A DNA stretch of 9,530 nucleotides, taken from the NCBI GenBank assembly GCA_016295895.1, contig JAEDKI010000063.1, forward strand, positions 1-9,530. Reading direction: 5' to 3'. Below are positions 6,217 through 9,530 of this stretch, one piece after another (positions within the stretch are counted from its first letter, which is position 1; each line of letters opens with the position of its first letter). The position numbers were made by a program, and so were the translations under genes. Under the pieces are notes generated by a model. It saw only the letters and a program-made list of their open reading frames with translations, was not told the origin of the DNA and did not search any database. The stretch comes from Clostridiaceae bacterium. GTDB lineage: Bacteria; Bacillota; Clostridia; Oscillospirales; Acutalibacteraceae.

Positions 6217-7131
6217 GTGAAAGAAACAAAAGTTACAAACTTCGGTATTCAGCGTAAAATCGTTGCAAACATGACTTCCGAAAGCTGGGAAACAATTCCT
6301 CATATTTCATATATATACGAGCCCGAGGTTTCAAAATTTCTTGAGGTTGTCAAGGAGCTTAACGCATCGGGTAAATTCCCCGTTAAAATCACCATCAACA
6401 CAATCATGCTCAAGGCTCTTTCAGAGGCTTTCAAGGCAGCTCCCCACCTCAACGCTCACATCAACTTCAACCGCAAGCTCGTCAGAGGAACCATCACCGA
6501 ATATGATGAGATTCACGCTTCAATGACCTGGGTTCTCCCCAACGGTGAGATGATGACGATAAATCTTCACGACATCGGCAACAAGAGCCTTGTTGAACTG
6601 ACGGAATACATTGCAGATGTCGGCAGAAGAATCGGCAACACCGACCTCACCGAGGTTATGTTCTCCGTTTCAATGCAGGATACCCTTGAAAAGCTCAAAA
6701 GAGGTCATCTTCTCAATGCTATTTACCGCCTTGTCGGCTCAAAGACGGGCAAAAACAAGGTCAAGACTCTTTCGGGCAACGCCAAGAAGGATTATTATAA
6801 AATCCCCGAAAAGGACAGGCTCACAAAAGAGGATATCAAGCAGGGCACGGTCACGATTTCAAACATCGGCTCAATAACAAGAGGCATCCCCGGCAGAGTT
6901 TCTCTGCTTTCAATCATTCCTCCTCAGATTTTTGTTGCCTGCATCGGCTCGGTAACAAAACGCCCCGTTGTTAAGCAGGACGAAAACGGCAACGACTATG
7001 TCGCCGTCGGTCAGGAAATGCCGATTGACCTCGTATTTGACCACAGAGCGCTCGACTTCGGCGATCTCGTTCCGTTCATCAATAAGCTTGAGGATATTTT
7101 CAAGAATCCCGAGCAGATGTATAATTGGTAA
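6217..7131 (+). CDS. Stand-alone 2-oxoacid dehydrogenase E2-type acyltransferase domain protein, function unknown
   Basis: The 304-residue protein matches the catalytic domain of dihydrolipoamide acyltransferases (E2; same fold as chloramphenicol acetyltransferase). RKIVANMTSESWETIPHISY (13-32) matches the E2 domain start, TISNIGS (213-219) the conserved TISNLG, and DHRALDFGD (275-283) the catalytic DHRxxDG with His276 and Asp280. It has no lipoyl domain, no E3-binding domain and no linker. About 60 extra Lys-rich residues (roughly 141-200) are inserted before the TISN motif, and Phe281 replaces the usual Gly. No E1 or E3 gene is in the window. It is predicted to transfer an acyl group, probably from CoA, but donor and acceptor are unknown. 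It starts with GTG at 6217 behind GGAGGGA (6204-6210). It is monocistronic, with its own promoter and terminator. No signal peptide or membrane segment is evident. Confidence 0.88.
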   Translation: MKETKVTNFGIQRKIVANMTSESWETIPHISYIYEPEVSKFLEVVKELNASGKFPVKITINTIMLKALSEAFKAAPHLNAHINFNRKLVRGTITEYDEIHASMTWVLPNGEMMTINLHDIGNKSLVELTEYIADVGRRIGNTDLTEVMFSVSMQDTLEKLKRGHLLNAIYRLVGSKTGKNKVKTLSGNAKKDYYKIPEKDRLTKEDIKQGTVTISNIGSITRGIPGRVSLLSIIPPQIFVACIGSVTKRPVVKQDENGNDYVAVGQEMPIDLVFDHRALDFGDLVPFINKLEDIFKNPEQMYNW

Positions 7132-7142
7132 TAATAAAAATA

Positions 7143-7190
7143 AAAGCAGATTATCGGTCGGTTAAACACGATCCTTAATCTGCTTTTTTT
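7143..7190 (+). terminator. Intrinsic terminator of the acyltransferase gene
   Basis: AAAGCAGATTA (7143-7153) pairs with TAATCTGCTTT (7176-7186), an 11-bp stem whose end merges with a seven-base T run (7184-7190). The loop is long (22 bases) and can itself pair ATCG with CGAT. It begins 11 bases past the stop codon. Confidence 0.85.
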
Positions 7191-7210
7191 GCAGACAAAT
7201 ATCTGCAAAA
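7187..7210 (+). repeat. Second hairpin directly after the terminator
   Basis: TTTTGCAGA (7187-7195) and TCTGCAAAA (7202-7210) form a perfect 9-bp inverted repeat with a six-base loop. It uses the same GCAGA/TCTGC core as the preceding terminator and starts inside its T run. It could act as a back-up stop or 3'-end structure; no role is shown. Confidence 0.4.
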
Positions 7211-7247
7211 ATTCCATAAAAAAATTCATAATTTCTTAAAATTTTTC

Positions 7248-7276
7248 TTTACAAATCGTTTTCGGTGTGATAGAAT
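7248..7276 (+). promoter_or_regulatory. Promoter of the pyrR-uracil permease operon
   Basis: TTTACA (7248-7253), a 17-base spacer and TAGAAT (7271-7276) are preceded by TGTGA (TRTG-extended -10). The 40 bases upstream are rich in A and T tracts, resembling an UP element. Predicted transcription start is near 7283, ten bases before the PyrR-binding stem. Confidence 0.85.
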
Positions 7277-7292
7277 ATTCACGGCAAAAAAC

Positions 7293-7330
7293 AAATCTTT
7301 AAAAGCGGTACAGAGATGCCGACAAGATTT
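7293..7330 (+). ncRNA. PyrR-binding anti-antiterminator of the pyr leader
   Basis: The RNA forms a lower stem AAATCTT (7293-7299) with AAGATTT (7324-7330), a purine-rich internal loop, and an upper stem CGGTA (7306-7310) with TGCCG (7317-7321) closed by the hexaloop CAGAGA (7311-7316). The order CTTTAAAA, stem, CAGAGA, stem, GACAAGAT matches the PyrR-binding element known from Bacillus pyr leaders. PyrR with UMP or UTP should hold this fold, preventing the antiterminator and allowing the terminator downstream. Confidence 0.88.
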
Positions 7331-7394
7331 TCATATATTTTTAAGAAGCGGATTTCTTCGGATTATCCGCAGAGTCTTTATGTGATCTTGTCGG
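7319..7394 (+). promoter_or_regulatory. Antiterminator of the pyr attenuator
   Basis: CCGACAAGAT (7319-7328) is a perfect 10-base complement of ATCTTGTCGG (7385-7394). The left arm is the 3' side of the PyrR-binding hairpin and the right arm is the 5' side of the terminator. Pairing therefore excludes both and permits read-through. A local hairpin GCGGAT (7348-7353)/ATCCGC (7365-7370) sits in the enclosed loop and would bring the arms together. Confidence 0.85.
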
Positions 7395-7414
7395 GTGCGG
7401 CAGGGTCATTTTTT
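7384..7414 (+). terminator. Regulated terminator of the pyr attenuator
   Basis: GATCTTGTC (7384-7392) pairs with GGCAGGGTC (7399-7407), a 9-bp stem with several G-U pairs and a six-base loop. It is followed by A and six T (7409-7414). It lies ten bases before the pyrR ribosome site and shares its left arm with the antiterminator. Confidence 0.85.
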
Positions 7415-7435
7415 ATTGCCCCCGGAGGAATAAAA

Positions 7436-7966
7436 ATGGAATTCAAGTCAAATATCATGGACAGCGGTGCCGTCAACCGTGCCCTTGCGAGGATATCTCA
7501 CGAAATTGTTGAGCGCAACCCCGGCTGTGACCGTATCAGCCTTGTCGGAATCATGCGCCGTGGCGCTCCGCTTGCAGACATTCTTGCGGCAAAAATCCGT
7601 CTGCTCGGCGTTGAAACCGAAATCGGCTATCTTGATATCACTCTTTACAGAGACGACCTTAGCGGCGGATATCAGCCGAAGCTCAATTCAACAAAAATCG
7701 ATTTTTCCGTTACCGACAAAACAATCGTCATGGTTGACGATGTGCTTTTCACCGGCAGAACCGCAAGAGCGGCAATGGACGCCTTGATGTCACTCGGCAG
7801 GCCGTCAAAAATCCAGCTTGCCGCCCTCATTGACAGAGGGCACAGGGAGTTGCCCATCGTTGCGGATTATATCGGCAAAAATGTTCCGACTTCAAGAAAC
7901 GAGGTTGTGGTTGTTAAAATCCCGCCCTTTGAAGATGAAATCGGAGTTTCCATCTGGCAAAAATAA
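7436..7966 (+). CDS. pyrR: PyrR, pyr operon RNA-binding attenuator / uracil phosphoribosyltransferase
   Basis: PyrR senses UMP/UTP and binds pyr leader RNA to cause termination; many members also convert uracil and PRPP to UMP. The 176-residue protein is close to the usual 180 or so. It has GIMRRGAPLA (38-47), YLDITLYRDDL (65-75), the PRPP-binding motif VMVDDVLFTGRTA (98-110) and the PyrR-typical DRGHRELPI (133-141) followed by ADYIGKNVPTS (143-153). The ATG at 7436 is chosen because GGAGG (7424-7428) stands seven bases upstream and alignment with PyrR begins there. The frame is open back to an ATG at 7316, but that ATG lies in the PyrR-binding hairpin without a ribosome site. The gene is preceded by its own attenuator, so it is autoregulated, and it is followed after 32 bases by the uracil permease. 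Confidence 0.95.
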   Translation: MEFKSNIMDSGAVNRALARISHEIVERNPGCDRISLVGIMRRGAPLADILAAKIRLLGVETEIGYLDITLYRDDLSGGYQPKLNSTKIDFSVTDKTIVMVDDVLFTGRTARAAMDALMSLGRPSKIQLAALIDRGHRELPIVADYIGKNVPTSRNEVVVVKIPPFEDEIGVSIWQK

Positions 7967-7998
7967 ATTTGTATATATTTTTAAGGAGGTCAATATAC

Positions 7999-9342
7999 AT
8001 GAAACTCGTTTACAACATCAAAGACAAGCCGAAGTTCGGTCAGCTGATCGTCTTCGCATTCCAGCAGCTCCTCGCAATCCTTGCTGCGACCATCGCCGTG
8101 CCCTCAATCATCGGCAACGGCATGTCACAGTCTGCAGCTCTGTTCGGCGCAGGCGTCGGCACAATCGTTTATCTTCTTTTCACCAAATTCAGAAGCCCCG
8201 TTTTCCTCGGCTCTTCATTCGCATTCATCGGCTCAATGTTCGCAGCCTTCGGCGGTGCGGTTTCAACAGCCGCAGGCCATGCAGGTCTGATCATCGGCGC
8301 AGCTTTCGCAGCTCTTGTTTATGTTGTTATCGCAATCGTAATCAAGTTTGTCGGCGTTGAATGGCTCAACAAGCTCATGCCCGCAGTTGTTATCGGCCCC
8401 ACGGTTGCAATCATCGGTCTTTCGCTTGCAGGCAACGCAGTCGGCGACGCCCTCAAATTTGCAACCAACAACGGTTCCGCTTATGAAATGAGCGCTCACG
8501 GCTGGGTTGGCTTCATCTGCGCTCTCGTTACTCTCCTCACCGTTATGATCTGCTCCGTTTACGGCAAGAAGATGGCAAAGCTCATTCCGTTCATCATCGG
8601 TATCCTTGCAGGCTATGCGGTTGCCGCAATCTTCACGGTTATCGGCATCAAGACCTCAAACGAAGCGCTTCAGGTTATCGACTTCTCAATCTTCAGCAAC
8701 ATGAAGTGGCTCCCCGACTTCACCTTCCTCAAGGCTGTCAAGGGCTTCGCAGAAATTGACGGAAAATACATCGCAACCATCGCAGTTGCCTATGTTCCCG
8801 TTGCATTCGTTGTTTTCGCAGAGCACATTGCAGACCACAAGAACCTTTCTTCAATCATTGACAAAGACCTCCTCGCAGATCCCGGTCTCCACAGAACCCT
8901 GCTCGGCGACGGTATCGGCTCTCTTGCAGGCTCAATCTTCGGCGGCTGCCCCAACACCACCTACGGTGAATCAGTCGGCTGCGTAGCCATCACGGGCAAT
9001 GCTTCGGTTGTAACAATCCTCGCAACGGCAATCATCGCCATCATCATCTCCTTCTTCGGCCCGTTCGTAACCTTCCTCAGCTCAATCCCCTCCTGCGTAA
9101 TGGGCGGCGTTTGCATCACCCTCTACGGCTTCATCGCAGTCAGCGGTCTTAAGATGATTCAGGGCGTTGACCTTGGCGAAAACAAGAACCTGTTTGTTGT
9201 TTCAACAATCCTTATCACCGGCATCGGCGGCATGGCTCTCAAAATCGGTCAGGTTACTCTTACCTCCGTTGCCTGCGCTCTTATCCTCGGCATCATCGTT
9301 AACGTTCTTCTTTCACGCAAGGATAATAAAGCAAGCAAATAA
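7999..9342 (+). CDS. uraA: Uracil permease, NCS2 (nucleobase:cation symporter 2) family
   Basis: This integral membrane protein should import uracil, coupled to protons, for salvage through uracil phosphoribosyltransferase. At 447 residues it is near the family length and is hydrophobic throughout, consistent with the 14-segment NCS2 fold. Landmarks are FQQLLAILAATIAVP (21-35), LGSSFAFIG (70-78), FAEHIADHKNLS (273-284) and NTTYGESVGCVAIT (319-332). Glu275 and Glu324 match the two Glu residues that bind uracil in E. coli UraA. Two deviations are Gln at the usual TM1 His (Gln23) and Gly333 where uracil permeases often have Arg. The start at 7999 is set by a perfect AAGGAGGT (7983-7990); an ATG at 7969 overlaps the end of pyrR and lacks one. 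No second attenuator fits in the 32-base gap, so the pyrR leader should control both genes. Codons favour C endings, suggesting good expression. Confidence 0.92.
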   Translation: MKLVYNIKDKPKFGQLIVFAFQQLLAILAATIAVPSIIGNGMSQSAALFGAGVGTIVYLLFTKFRSPVFLGSSFAFIGSMFAAFGGAVSTAAGHAGLIIGAAFAALVYVVIAIVIKFVGVEWLNKLMPAVVIGPTVAIIGLSLAGNAVGDALKFATNNGSAYEMSAHGWVGFICALVTLLTVMICSVYGKKMAKLIPFIIGILAGYAVAAIFTVIGIKTSNEALQVIDFSIFSNMKWLPDFTFLKAVKGFAEIDGKYIATIAVAYVPVAFVVFAEHIADHKNLSSIIDKDLLADPGLHRTLLGDGIGSLAGSIFGGCPNTTYGESVGCVAITGNASVVTILATAIIAIIISFFGPFVTFLSSIPSCVMGGVCITLYGFIAVSGLKMIQGVDLGENKNLFVVSTILITGIGGMALKIGQVTLTSVACALILGIIVNVLLSRKDNKASK

Positions 9343-9366
9343 TCCAATCAAAGCATAATTAATATC

Positions 9367-9399
9367 GGCGGTTTGCTCAGCGGCAAGCCGCCCTTTTTT
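9367..9399 (+). terminator. Intrinsic terminator of the pyrR-uracil permease operon
   Basis: GGCGGTTTGC (9367-9376) pairs with GCAAGCCGCC (9383-9392), a 10-bp stem with one G-U and a six-base loop, followed by C and six T (9394-9399). It begins 24 bases past the permease stop and closes the operon. Confidence 0.92.
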
Positions 9400-9486
9400 A
9401 TTTAAAGGTAAAATTTTCGGTGTTGTGTTTATTTACAAAAACGAAGCCCCGTTTCTGTGTAAGTTTCATAAAAAACATTTGCGGTA

Positions 9487-9515
9487 TTGAAAAACACCCG
9501 CCTCTATGATAGAAT
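9487..9515 (+). promoter_or_regulatory. Promoter reading out of the right edge
   Basis: TTGAAA (9487-9492), a 17-base spacer and TAGAAT (9510-9515), with TATGA before the -10, form a good promoter. Transcription should begin near 9522, so the gene it serves lies outside the window. Apart from the terminator and this promoter I see no gene in 9343-9530. Confidence 0.7.
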
Positions 9516-9530
9516 AAGTATTATATTTTT

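Noticed and set aside
7316..7435. In-frame upstream extension of pyrR from an ATG at 7316.
   Set aside because: The ATG lies within the PyrR-binding hairpin, has no ribosome site, and the added 40 residues do not resemble PyrR. The start at 7436 has GGAGG at ideal distance.
7969..7998. Alternative ATG of the uracil permease at 7969.
   Set aside because: It lacks a ribosome site, while the ATG at 7999 has a perfect AAGGAGGT eight bases upstream.
9439..9458. AAACG/CGTTT hairpin that could be a minus-strand terminator.
   Set aside because: The stem is only five bases and no minus-strand gene can be seen; it lies between a plus-strand terminator and a plus-strand promoter.

Overview
The window holds eight complete genes in two divergent blocks. 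Positions 18-6034 are all on the minus strand and 6217-9342 all on the plus strand, with divergent promoters in the 6035-6216 gap. The content suggests a chromosomal core region of a Gram-positive anaerobe of the Clostridia (Oscillospiraceae/Ruminococcaceae-like). The reasons are the strong AAGGAGG-type ribosome sites, TRTG-extended -10 promoters, a lipoprotein-anchored binding protein and a PyrR RNA attenuator. The taxon is an inference. I see no mobile element, CRISPR array, tRNA or rRNA.

Minus strand, in transcription order. First comes a two-gene ABC exporter operon (6034-4313, then 4316-2571, joined by an ATGA overlap). The two half-transporters carry complementary defects in their ATP sites, the hallmark of an asymmetric heterodimeric exporter. 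A weak hairpin follows. A promoter at 2499-2471 then drives a polar amino-acid uptake operon: lipoprotein binding protein (2422-1595), an intercistronic hairpin, permease (1514-819) and ATPase (803-18).

Plus strand. From 6217 there is a stand-alone acyltransferase of the 2-oxoacid dehydrogenase E2 catalytic-domain family. It has no lipoyl domain and no E1 or E3 partner nearby, so its function is unknown. It has its own promoter and terminator. Next comes a pyrimidine salvage unit: a strong promoter (7248-7276), a complete PyrR attenuator leader (7293-7414), pyrR (7436-7966) and an NCS2 uracil permease (7999-9342), closed by a strong terminator. PyrR with bound UMP/UTP should stop transcription of its own gene and of the permease when pyrimidines are plentiful. 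A further promoter at 9487-9515 points out of the right edge.

Most of the window is ordinary metabolism and transport. No clearly new system is evident. The points most worth a second look are the lone E2-like acyltransferase with its large insertion and altered active-site motif, the inverted repeat over its promoter, the split ATP-site chemistry of the exporter pair, and the fully readable pyr attenuator.
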